From contig JAAYSZ010000019.1 in NCBI GenBank assembly GCA_012523895.1, forward strand, positions 1-33,813: a stretch of 33,813 nt of DNA, read 5' to 3'. How positions within the stretch are numbered: position 1 is the stretch's first letter; every line of letters begins with the position of its first letter. The notes under the pieces were generated by a model that saw nothing but the letters and a program-made list of their open reading frames with translations, ran no database searches and was not told the origin of the DNA. A program made the position numbers and the translations under genes. Source of the stretch: Erysipelotrichaceae bacterium (GTDB taxonomy: Bacteria; Bacillota_I; Bacilli_A; Erysipelotrichales; Erysipelotrichaceae). Below are positions 6,825-14,238 of the stretch, in pieces.

Positions 6825-9800
6825 TTATTCTTCAGTACCTTCTTTAGAAAGAGCAACTAATCTATTGTATCTCTTCTTAGCATCTTTTAATGTCTTAGCA
6901 TACATTGCGCTTGCTTCATCTTGACCCCTTAATCTAACTAAACGAGCATATCTATTTTCATTCATTAAGAAATCATTAAATTTATCCCAATTAGGTTCTT
7001 TAGAGTCAATAGTTAGTGGTTTATCATTTCTAGGATCGAAACGATATAGAGTAGTATAACCACATTCAACAGCAGCTTTTTGTACTTTTTGATGCTTAGC
7101 TAATCCACCTCTAATACCATGTTCTGCACATGGAGAGTAAGCAATAATTAGTGAAGGACCATTGTAGCTTTCAGCTTCTTGAAGTGCCTTAATAGTTTGA
7201 CCTCTGTCAGCACCCATTGAAATTGAAGCAACATATACATGACCATAAGCCATTGCAATTTGTCCTAAATCTTTCTTAGCTTCTGCTTTACCACCAGCCG
7301 CAAATTTAGCGATTGATGCTGCTTGAGATGATTTAGAAGATTGACCACCAGTATTTGAATAAACTTCTGTATCTAATACTAATACATTTACATTCATGCT
7401 ATTAGCTAATACATGGTCTAATCCACCATATCCAATGTCATAAGCCCATCCGTCTCCACCAACGATCCAAACAGACTTACCAACTAAATCTCTTTCGTAT
7501 TTCTTTAATTCTTTAACAGCTTCATTAGCACTTGCATCAACACCCTTAACAATTGCATCTTTTACTGCACGTTGTTTATCACGATCATCTCCTGCTGCAA
7601 TATAAGCTTCAAATGCTTCTTTTAATGCAGGTTCAACATCGTTCATTGTGTTTTCCATAATATCTAGAATTCTAGATTCTTTATAGCTTTGTGCTATTGC
7701 CATACCAAATCCATATTCAGCATTATCTTCAAATAATGAGTTAGCCCATGCAACACCTTCACCATTTTTATCTGTAACAAATGGTGTTGATGGAGTAGAA
7801 CCACAATAAATACTTGAACATCCAGTAGCGTTAGCTACAAGCATATCTCTACCAAATAATTGAGATACTAATTTGTAATATGGTGTTTCTCCACATCCTG
7901 GACATGCTCCAGATACTTCAAAGTAAGGCATTAAGAATTGAGAACCCTTAACTGTACTTGTTGAGAAGTAATCAGTCTTATATTCAACTTCTTTATATAG
8001 ATAATCAGCTAGTGGCTCTTGTTCTAGTGCAACATTAATGTCAGTCATAACTAATGCTTTATTTCCACGCATTCCTGGACACTCTTCAACACACACTCCA
8101 CAACCTACACAGTTTGCAGGTGAAACTTGAATTCTATATTGTAAATCTCCAACATCTTTACCCATAGCTTTCTTTGTTGTGAATTCCATAGGTGCAGCTT
8201 TAATTTCTTCTTCTGTTAATAAGAATTGTCTAATTGTAGCATGAGGACAAACAAATGAACAGAAACCACATTGGATACAATTGTCTGGATTCCATACTGG
8301 AACTTGTGTTGCAATAGTTCTCTTTTCCATAAATGCAACATTATTTCTCATAGAACCATCTAATAGTCCATATTCAGTGAAATGACTAACTGGTAAATCA
8401 TATCCTTCAAGTTCATTCATCGTAACAACTTGAGCTTCAAAATATTCATCATCAGTCTTTTCTCTTACTGCTTGATATGGTAAATCAGCCCATTCAGCAA
8501 GAACTTCTACTTCTACTAATCCATCTTTACCTGAATCGATAGCTTTGTAGTTTAATTCAACAACCTTTTCACCTTTACTACCATAAGATTTCTTAGCCAT
8601 ATCCTTCATTAAAACAACAGCTTCATCATATGGCATGATTTGTGTATTTAATGCAAAGAATGCTGATTGAAGAATTGTATTTGTTCTTCTTCCCATTCCA
8701 ATTTTTTCAGCTATATCAGTAGCATCAATAATATAAAGTTTTGCTTTTTTCTCTGCTAAACCAGCAAGCATTCTATTTGGTAAATGATCAGCAAGTTCTT
8801 CAGCTTTAAATGTAGTATTTAATAAGAATGTTCCTCCTTCGGCTAAGTTCTTAACCATGTCATATTTAAATACATATGAATCTAATGAGCAAGAAATAAA
8901 GTCTGCTTGATCAATATAATATGTTGAACGAATTGGTTCTTTTCCAAAACGTAAGTGAGAACGTGTAACTCCTCCAGCTTTCTTTGAGTCATAAGCAAAG
9001 TAAGCTTGAGAATATAAATCAGTATTATCACCGATAATTTTAATAGTATTCTTATTTGCTGAAACAGTACCATCAGAACCAAGTCCATAGAACAAGCATG
9101 ATGTATAGCTGTCATTTTTCTTTAACGGAACTGGATCAAGTGATAGATTAGTTAAATCATCATTAATACCAATTGTAAATTCAGGTTTTGGAGAATCTTT
9201 CTTTAATTCTTCAAATACACCATTAATTGCTGCTACATTAGTATCTTTAGAACCTAATCCATAACGTCCACCAGTAATAGTTAAACCTTCAATGTCTTTT
9301 AGTGCATATAATACATCTAGATATAATGGTTCTCTAGTACCAGTTTCTTTTGTTCTATCAAGAACTGCAATTTTCTTAACTGATGCAGGTAATACTCCTT
9401 TTATATGTTCTACTGAGAAAGGACGATATAAATGAACTTTAATTAATCCTACTTTTTCACCAGCTTCAGTTAACTGATCTACAGTTTCAATAATAGTTTC
9501 TGTTACAGAACCCATTGCAATAATGATTCTTTCAGCATCTGCAGCACCATAATATGTAAATGGAGCATATTTACGCCCTGTGTGATCGCTGATTTTCTTC
9601 ATATATTCTTCAACAACACCAACTACTGCTTCATAATGTTTATTTTGAGACTCACGTCCTTGGAAATAAACGTCATCATTTTCAGCGCCACCACGAGTAA
9701 CTGGGTTTGTGTGTGGGTTTAAAGCTCTCGCTTTAAATTCTGCTAATTTTTCTTCGTCAATTAGACTCTTTAAGTATTCATGATCCATAACTTCAATCTT

Positions 9801-10352
9801 TTGAACTTCATGAGATGTTCTAAAACCATCAAAGAAATGAATAAATGGAACACTGGCTTTTATTGCTGATAAGTGAGCAACGCCAGCTAAATCCATACAT
9901 TCTTGAACAGAATGTGAACAAATCATTGGAACACCTGTTTGTCTTGCTGCATAAACGTCTTGGTGATCTCCAAAGATATTTAATGCACGAGTTGCAAGTG
10001 CACGAGCTGCTACATGAACTACTCCCGGTAATAATTCACCTTGCCATTTGTATAGATTTGGAATCATTAATAATAATCCTTGTGAAGCCGTAAATGTTGT
10101 AGCTAAAGTACCTCCTTGAAGTGCACCATGAACTGCCCCTGCTGCTCCACCTTCTGATTGCATTTCGATTACTTTTACAATCGAATCGAAAACGTTTTTA
10201 CGTCCTGCAGAAGCCCATTCGTCAACAACTTCAGCCATTGGTGAACTTGGGGTGATAGGATAAATAGCCGCTACTTCAGTAAATGCATATGATGCATGAG
10301 CCGTTGCGGTATTTCCATCCATTGATTGATAAACTTTCTTAGTTTTACTCAT
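6825..10352 (-). CDS. nifJ: Pyruvate:ferredoxin (flavodoxin) oxidoreductase
   Basis: A 1175-residue single-chain enzyme converting pyruvate and CoA to acetyl-CoA, CO2 and reduced ferredoxin; this length is normal for the homodimeric type. The N-terminal domain shows GNTATAHASYAFTEVAAIYP and ITPSSPMAE. Two ferredoxin-type [4Fe-4S] motifs follow, CIQCGFCSFVCPH near 690 and CVGCGVCVEECPG near 746. The C-terminal thiamine diphosphate domain has CPGCGETPYY near 815 (cluster-proximal cysteines), ATGCSSIYCGSTPSTPF, GDGWAYDIGYGGLDH near 968 and NTGGQSSK. I chose ATG 10352 because AGGAGG at 10363-10358 precedes it by five bases; the thirteen extra residues of a longer reading cross that site. Codon use is richer in GC than its neighbours, as for a highly expressed gene. 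It marks the organism as an anaerobe. It has its own promoter region with an inverted repeat, and a strong terminator. Confidence 0.97.
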   Translation of the reverse strand: MSKTKKVYQSMDGNTATAHASYAFTEVAAIYPITPSSPMAEVVDEWASAGRKNVFDSIVKVIEMQSEGGAAGAVHGALQGGTLATTFTASQGLLLMIPNLYKWQGELLPGVVHVAARALATRALNIFGDHQDVYAARQTGVPMICSHSVQECMDLAGVAHLSAIKASVPFIHFFDGFRTSHEVQKIEVMDHEYLKSLIDEEKLAEFKARALNPHTNPVTRGGAENDDVYFQGRESQNKHYEAVVGVVEEYMKKISDHTGRKYAPFTYYGAADAERIIIAMGSVTETIIETVDQLTEAGEKVGLIKVHLYRPFSVEHIKGVLPASVKKIAVLDRTKETGTREPLYLDVLYALKDIEGLTITGGRYGLGSKDTNVAAINGVFEELKKDSPKPEFTIGINDDLTNLSLDPVPLKKNDSYTSCLFYGLGSDGTVSANKNTIKIIGDNTDLYSQAYFAYDSKKAGGVTRSHLRFGKEPIRSTYYIDQADFISCSLDSYVFKYDMVKNLAEGGTFLLNTTFKAEELADHLPNRMLAGLAEKKAKLYIIDATDIAEKIGMGRRTNTILQSAFFALNTQIMPYDEAVVLMKDMAKKSYGSKGEKVVELNYKAIDSGKDGLVEVEVLAEWADLPYQAVREKTDDEYFEAQVVTMNELEGYDLPVSHFTEYGLLDGSMRNNVAFMEKRTIATQVPVWNPDNCIQCGFCSFVCPHATIRQFLLTEEEIKAAPMEFTTKKAMGKDVGDLQYRIQVSPANCVGCGVCVEECPGMRGNKALVMTDINVALEQEPLADYLYKEVEYKTDYFSTSTVKGSQFLMPYFEVSGACPGCGETPYYKLVSQLFGRDMLVANATGCSSIYCGSTPSTPFVTDKNGEGVAWANSLFEDNAEYGFGMAIAQSYKESRILDIMENTMNDVEPALKEAFEAYIAAGDDRDKQRAVKDAIVKGVDASANEAVKELKKYERDLVGKSVWIVGGDGWAYDIGYGGLDHVLANSMNVNVLVLDTEVYSNTGGQSSKSSQAASIAKFAAGGKAEAKKDLGQIAMAYGHVYVASISMGADRGQTIKALQEAESYNGPSLIIAYSPCAEHGIRGGLAKHQKVQKAAVECGYTTLYRFDPRNDKPLTIDSKEPNWDKFNDFLMNENRYARLVRLRGQDEASAMYAKTLKDAKKRYNRLVALSKEGTEE

Positions 10353-10379
10353 ATATTCCTCCTGTTGATTTCTCTTATC

Positions 10380-10414
10380 ATTATAGTACAATGTAAGCGT
10401 TTTTTCTACATTGT
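10380..10414 (-). promoter_or_regulatory. nifJ promoter region with 8-bp inverted repeat and cre-like half-site
   Basis: The minus strand carries a consensus -10 TATAAT (plus 10380-10385). Immediately upstream is an inverted repeat, ACAATGTA at 10388-10395 and TACATTGT at 10407-10414, separated by 11 bases. Inside it the plus strand reads TGTAAGCGTTTTTT (10392-10405), whose left half fits a CcpA cre box but whose right half does not. No T run follows on the minus strand, so this is not a terminator of the upstream MATE gene. An operator is the better reading. Confidence 0.45.
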
Positions 10415-10424
10415 TTTAAAAACA

Positions 10425-11837
10425 TTAAATTTTAATTTTAATCCACTCAGCTTTTTTAAATCTATTAGTACTTATATAACTTCTAGTAAATTGATCAAAT
10501 AAAACAGAAAGCCAAGCACCTGTTAAACCTAGTCCCATAGGATAACTAAGTAAATAAGCTAAAAATGGTCTTAAAGTAGTAACACTAATAAACATTAATA
10601 CTGCTACAAACTTTACATCTCCAGCTCCTCTTAAAGAACCAATTGTGATAACCTGTGGAATTTGAAATAAAATACAAATTGCTAAAATACCCATTGGTAT
10701 AAAAGCAGTTTTAATAACTTCTAAATCATTAGTAAATAAATGAAGTATTGGAACTTTAAATACAGTAATTAATATTGAAACAGTTATTGCAATTGTAAAC
10801 CCAATTCTTTGACTAACTATTCCATGAATAATAGCCATATCCCCTCTTTTAGATCCTAAACTTTGACCTACTAAAGAACTAGTAGCCACAGATAATCCAT
10901 CTCCTATAGAAAAAGAAATATGCATTACATTCATAGTAACTTGATGAGCCGCAAATGCTACTGTACCTAAACCAGCAACACTTTTTGCATACATAAAAAA
11001 TCCAATTCTTAAAAACACTTGTTCAACTATTGATGTTGAAGCAATATTAAATATATCTTTCATTGCTTTAAAATCTATAATTTTACCACCATAATCAAAA
11101 GCTAAATATTCATCTGAATTACTAATTGACTTCAAAGCAATAACAAATGCCACAAAATTACCTATAGCAGTTGCTATAGCTGCTCCTTTTATTTCTAATC
11201 TTGGAAAAAACAATAATCCATTTATTAACATTGCATTCATCACTAAGTTAACTAAATTTGCGGCTAAATTAATTCTTAGTGATATCTTTGTTAAACCAAC
11301 TCCTCTTTGCGCTGAACTAATAGTTAAAGCCATACAATAAAATATATTTCCAACCATTATTATTCTAAAATAATCCATAGCTGTATCAATATAATCAAAT
11401 CTTGCCCCTGCAAAAGTTAATAAGTCTCTTGCAAATATTATTCCCAATACTGAAAGCAATATTGATAAAACACCACTAATAAACCATGCAGTTAATAAAT
11501 ATTCATTAGCTGCTTTTCTATTACCTTCTCCTTTTCGTCTTGAAACAAGAACAGTAACCGCAATATTTAAAGCCATAATAGGTGCCATAATAATAAATTT
11601 AGGCTGAGTACTTATTCCTACAGAAGCAATTGCTTTAGCCCCTAAATTTCCAACCATCATCATATCTATAGCACCAATTAAAGACATAGATATACTTTCT
11701 AAAGCACTAGGCCATGCTATATCAAATGTTCTTTTATAAATTTTCTTATTACTAGGAATCTCTCCTATAATTTGATTTTCATCAATCATTGATTGCCATT
11801 TATAAAAACTTAATATTTTTGTGGATAATACTTTCAC
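10425..11837 (-). CDS. MATE family multidrug exporter (NorM/DinF type)
   Basis: A 470-residue integral membrane protein with about twelve hydrophobic helices in two halves. It has the MATE opening KRTFDIAWPSALESISMSLIGAID, an MMVGNLG segment, and paired repeats around AVTVLVSRRKGEGN and GLSVATSSLVGQSLG. MATE proteins export cationic drugs or metabolites by sodium or proton antiport; the substrate cannot be told. A GTG start at 11837 overlaps the pyrR stop codon and is the reading given. An internal ATG at 11789 (MIDENQ) would also fit the family start, and neither has a strong ribosome binding site. It is the last gene of the yneF-mtgA-sortase-pyrR operon, and no terminator separates it from the nifJ promoter region. 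Confidence 0.85.
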   Translation of the reverse strand: MKVLSTKILSFYKWQSMIDENQIIGEIPSNKKIYKRTFDIAWPSALESISMSLIGAIDMMMVGNLGAKAIASVGISTQPKFIIMAPIMALNIAVTVLVSRRKGEGNRKAANEYLLTAWFISGVLSILLSVLGIIFARDLLTFAGARFDYIDTAMDYFRIIMVGNIFYCMALTISSAQRGVGLTKISLRINLAANLVNLVMNAMLINGLLFFPRLEIKGAAIATAIGNFVAFVIALKSISNSDEYLAFDYGGKIIDFKAMKDIFNIASTSIVEQVFLRIGFFMYAKSVAGLGTVAFAAHQVTMNVMHISFSIGDGLSVATSSLVGQSLGSKRGDMAIIHGIVSQRIGFTIAITVSILITVFKVPILHLFTNDLEVIKTAFIPMGILAICILFQIPQVITIGSLRGAGDVKFVAVLMFISVTTLRPFLAYLLSYPMGLGLTGAWLSVLFDQFTRSYISTNRFKKAEWIKIKI

Positions 11838-12346
11838 TATTTTATATAAACTCCTTCACCATCATCACATTCTTCAAGTTTTACAATAATGTTTTCACTA
11901 GTAGAAGTAGGTATGTTTTTGCCTACATGATCAGGTCTAATAGGAAGTTGTCTGTGTCCCCTATCTACAAGAACTGCCAAATGTATTTCTTTAGCTCTTC
12001 CACTATCTAATATTCCTTCCATTGCTGCTCTAACAGTCCTACCTGTATTTAATACATCATCAACAAGTACAACTATTTTATCTTCAACATCAATATCCAA
12101 TTTAGGTATATCAACTATTTCACGTTTAATATCATCTCTCCAATATGAAATATCAATGCCAGTGCAAGGTACCTTAACACCTTCAAATTCTTCTATGAAA
12201 CTACATAATCTTTTTGCAAGATAAACTCCTCTTGTTTTAATACCTATTAAAACAACATCTTTTACACCTTTATTTTTCTCAATTATCTCATGTGCAATTC
12301 TTGCAAGAGATCTAGATAATCCTTTTTTATCTACAAGTTCCTTCAT
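11837..12346 (-). CDS. pyrR: PyrR: pyr operon attenuator / uracil phosphoribosyltransferase
   Basis: A 169-residue type-I phosphoribosyltransferase. The PRPP loop is VVLVDDVLNTGRTVRAA near 90-106. GIKTRGVYLAKRL, the PyrR-type DISYWRDD flexible hood, and VDRGHRQLPIRPDHVGKNIPT near the C-terminus distinguish it from plain purine phosphoribosyltransferases. PyrR binds pyr mRNA leaders in a UMP-dependent way and has weak uracil phosphoribosyltransferase activity. Here it is not next to pyrimidine biosynthesis genes, so any regulatory targets lie elsewhere. Its start overlaps the sortase stop by four bases (ATGA), indicating translational coupling. Confidence 0.93.
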   Translation of the reverse strand: MKELVDKKGLSRSLARIAHEIIEKNKGVKDVVLIGIKTRGVYLAKRLCSFIEEFEGVKVPCTGIDISYWRDDIKREIVDIPKLDIDVEDKIVVLVDDVLNTGRTVRAAMEGILDSGRAKEIHLAVLVDRGHRQLPIRPDHVGKNIPTSTSENIIVKLEECDDGEGVYIK

Positions 12347-13029
12347 TTTCCTATCTCCTTTGCTAATATTATTAATCTTAAATCATTTTTGTTTCTTACA
12401 CATGTTTGAAGTGTAAGAAATTTATCACCAGTACCTATTTCAACACCAGTATCATAAAATTTAACTTCATCAACACTACTTATATAACTACTTAAATCTT
12501 CATCAGAATAATTTGTAAGAAAATATATTAATTTATCACTATCCATAACATAATAGTACACCTTACTAACAACATACTCTCTAACTTCATAACCTAAATC
12601 CAATTTTATATTCTTATATTTTTCATAATTTTCTTCTTCTTTTAATAAATGTAACAACGAAAACTTTGCAGTTTCATCCTTATATACATAATGACCATAT
12701 ATTATTAGATTTTGATCATCTAAGCTATTTCTATAATCTAAAAAAACACTTCCTTGAGAAAACTCATTTTTATAAAAATCATGTTTTAAATAAAATTCAT
12801 TATCAACTGTTTGAACTACATATTCACTAATTAAATCCTCAATTATAATTTCTCCAATATAATCTTCATTAATGCTTTTTCTCTCATTAAAAACAGTTAA
12901 TTCCTTTTCTTTTATTACTTCTCTTTCCTTATATATAGATTCTTTTAAAATAATTGTTTCTTCTTTATTTAAAAAAATATATGCAAAAACACTTATTAAA
13001 ATAAAAAATAAATATATAAATTTCTTCAT
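12343..13029 (-). CDS. srtB: Class B-like sortase
   Basis: A 228-residue extracytoplasmic transpeptidase with an N-terminal signal anchor (about 4-20). The catalytic triad is visible: H113 in IIYGHYVY, C210 in LTLQTCV and R218 in DLRLIIL. FSLLHLL after the histidine and the overall length fit class B. Sortases cleave a C-terminal sorting signal and join the protein to peptidoglycan or build pili. No LPXTG/NPQTN-like substrate is encoded in the window. It lies between mtgA and pyrR in a tight operon. The class is inferred from motifs; I am sure of sortase, less of class. Confidence 0.85.
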   Translation of the reverse strand: MKKFIYLFFILISVFAYIFLNKEETIILKESIYKEREVIKEKELTVFNERKSINEDYIGEIIIEDLISEYVVQTVDNEFYLKHDFYKNEFSQGSVFLDYRNSLDDQNLIIYGHYVYKDETAKFSLLHLLKEEENYEKYKNIKLDLGYEVREYVVSKVYYYVMDSDKLIYFLTNYSDEDLSSYISSVDEVKFYDTGVEIGTGDKFLTLQTCVRNKNDLRLIILAKEIGK

Positions 13030-13053
13030 ATATTTATTCTATCAACAATATTA

Positions 13054-13770
13054 CTATTTTGGCTGTAATTTTAATGTTTCTTCCATTTCATCTTTTGTAA
13101 TATATTTGTTTTTAACCATTGATTCTAAAACAGCTTTTTGCCTTTTGTTAATTTCATTATAACCCTTACTTAATTGATAAATTGAAGGAGCCTGTGGAAG
13201 TCCTGCAAGTATACTTGCCTCATAAAGACTTAAATCATTTGGTTCCTTATTAAAATATCCCTTACTAGCAGCTCTTATTCCTGTATAACCATCACCATAA
13301 TAAATAATATTAGCATACATAGCTAAGATTTCTTCTTTACTATATAATTCTTCAAATTCATATACAAAAAATATCTCCGCAAATTTTCTAGTAATAGATT
13401 TACTATGAGAAAAATAAATGTTTTTTGCAAGTTGTTGAGTTATTGTACTTCCACCTTGAGAAACTTTACCAGAAATTAAATTAGACACAAAAGCTCTACC
13501 AATAGAATAAAAATCGATACCTTTTCTTTCAAAAAACCTATGATCTTCTATAGATACTAAAGCATTAAGAAAGTCTTTATCGATTTCTTCGTAAGATACG
13601 AAATATTCCTTACTAATTATTTCATTTACCGCTTCTTCTATTGGTTTTTCAGCTATTGCTTCTTCATATCTTTCTTGACCTTGAAAAAATAAATTTCCAC
13701 CAATAAATCCAATTATCAATAAAGCAATAAACACTAAAAAAACAAAACTTTTTTTAATTCTAGATACCAT
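13054..13770 (-). CDS. mtgA: Monofunctional peptidoglycan glycosyltransferase (GT51)
   Basis: A 238-residue protein with one N-terminal membrane helix (about 8-28) and a GT51 domain only. It polymerises lipid II into glycan strands on the outer face of the membrane. The GT51 motifs are in order: SIEDHRFFERKGID (catalytic E75), QGGSTITQQLAKN at 105-117, KFAEIFFVYEFEELYSKEEILAMYAN around 129-154, and ASILAGLPQAPSIYQL near 185-200. No transpeptidase domain follows, so it is monofunctional and not a truncated class A PBP: the frame ends cleanly and the next gene starts 25 bases later. Confidence 0.92.
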   Translation of the reverse strand: MVSRIKKSFVFLVFIALLIIGFIGGNLFFQGQERYEEAIAEKPIEEAVNEIISKEYFVSYEEIDKDFLNALVSIEDHRFFERKGIDFYSIGRAFVSNLISGKVSQGGSTITQQLAKNIYFSHSKSITRKFAEIFFVYEFEELYSKEEILAMYANIIYYGDGYTGIRAASKGYFNKEPNDLSLYEASILAGLPQAPSIYQLSKGYNEINKRQKAVLESMVKNKYITKDEMEETLKLQPK

Positions 13771-13779
13771 TTATAAAGG

Positions 13780-13992
13780 TTATAGCCCCATAGATTTCAT
13801 AATTTGTCTAATTTGAGCTTCTGATGGTTTTCTACCCATTTGTAAAAACATAGCTCTAATCATTTTTTCATTGATTGGAGGATTTTCCTTCAATTGTTTT
13901 TCCATATATTTCTTAGTGAAATAAAAACCTAATCCTCCACCTACTACTATACCTAATACAAAATATAATACTGAAGACCAAAATTGAGTCAT
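13780..13992 (-). CDS. yneF: YneF family (UPF0154) small membrane protein
   Basis: A 70-residue protein with one membrane helix (about 6-26, glycine rich) and a cytoplasmic tail. The tail holds FTKKYMEKQLKENPPINEKM, MFLQMGRKPSEAQIRQIM and a C-terminal MKSMGL, the UPF0154 signature. The function is unknown; the family is common in Bacilli and Mollicutes. It is the first gene of the operon leading to mtgA and the sortase. ATG 13992 has an AGGTGGTG ribosome binding site. Confidence 0.93.
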   Translation of the reverse strand: MTQFWSSVLYFVLGIVVGGGLGFYFTKKYMEKQLKENPPINEKMIRAMFLQMGRKPSEAQIRQIMKSMGL

Positions 13993-14016
13993 ACTACACC
14001 ACCTATCTAATTAATT

Positions 14017-14045
14017 ATTCTATCTTTTTTTATACTTCATTACAA
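14017..14045 (-). promoter_or_regulatory. Promoter of the yneF operon
   Basis: On the minus strand TTGTAA (14045-14040) is followed after 17 bases by TAGAAT (14022-14017). Transcription would start near 14010, just before the yneF ribosome binding site. It lies directly downstream of the 6S RNA terminal T run. Confidence 0.5.
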
Positions 14046-14049
14046 GAAA

Positions 14050-14202
14050 AAAAGCCAAAAGGGTTGATATGTCCCTAGTATGTCTAGGTGGGATTCGTGT
14101 ATATCTTATCAGGATTCCTAATAAAATCAGGTGTTCAACACAAAAACATAACTACTTCTTCCCGTATATCAAAGTGTAGGAAATATATTGATCCCTTTTG
14201 GT
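14050..14202 (-). ncRNA. ssrS: Probable 6S RNA
   Basis: A gene-free block between aspS and yneF whose ends pair perfectly: CCAAAAGGG (plus 14055-14063) with CCCTTTTGG (14193-14201), giving a closing stem over about 150 bases. A T run follows on the minus strand. Inside, minus-strand hairpins can be drawn (GTGT-TGA-ACAC, CCTGAT-TTT-ATTAGG, CCTAG-ACATA-CTAGG). An extended -10 promoter sits right at the 5' end. A long closed rod with a side hairpin and an open middle is the 6S RNA layout, and in Bacillus subtilis 6S-1 (bsrA) lies, as I recall, just after aspS. 6S RNA binds the sigma-A RNA polymerase holoenzyme and serves as a template for short pRNAs. At about 153 bases it is shorter than typical (about 180-200), so identity is probable rather than certain. 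Confidence 0.62.
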
Positions 14203-14208
14203 GATTTT

Positions 14209-14238
14209 ATTATACCATATCAATTAATATTTATTTAA
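14209..14238 (-). promoter_or_regulatory. Promoter of the 6S-like RNA (extended -10)
   Basis: The minus strand reads TGG-TATAAT, an extended -10 with a perfect hexamer (plus 14209-14214). This places the transcript start at about 14202, the first base of the closing stem. The -35 region (TTAAAT, 18-base spacing) is weak and overlaps the end of aspS. Confidence 0.55.

Noticed and set aside
9845..10093. An 82-codon plus-strand frame.
   Set aside because: Antisense within nifJ, a consequence of its codon usage.
12872..13162. A 96-codon plus-strand frame across the sortase/mtgA junction.
   Set aside because: Antisense to two well-supported genes, low complexity, no ribosome binding site.
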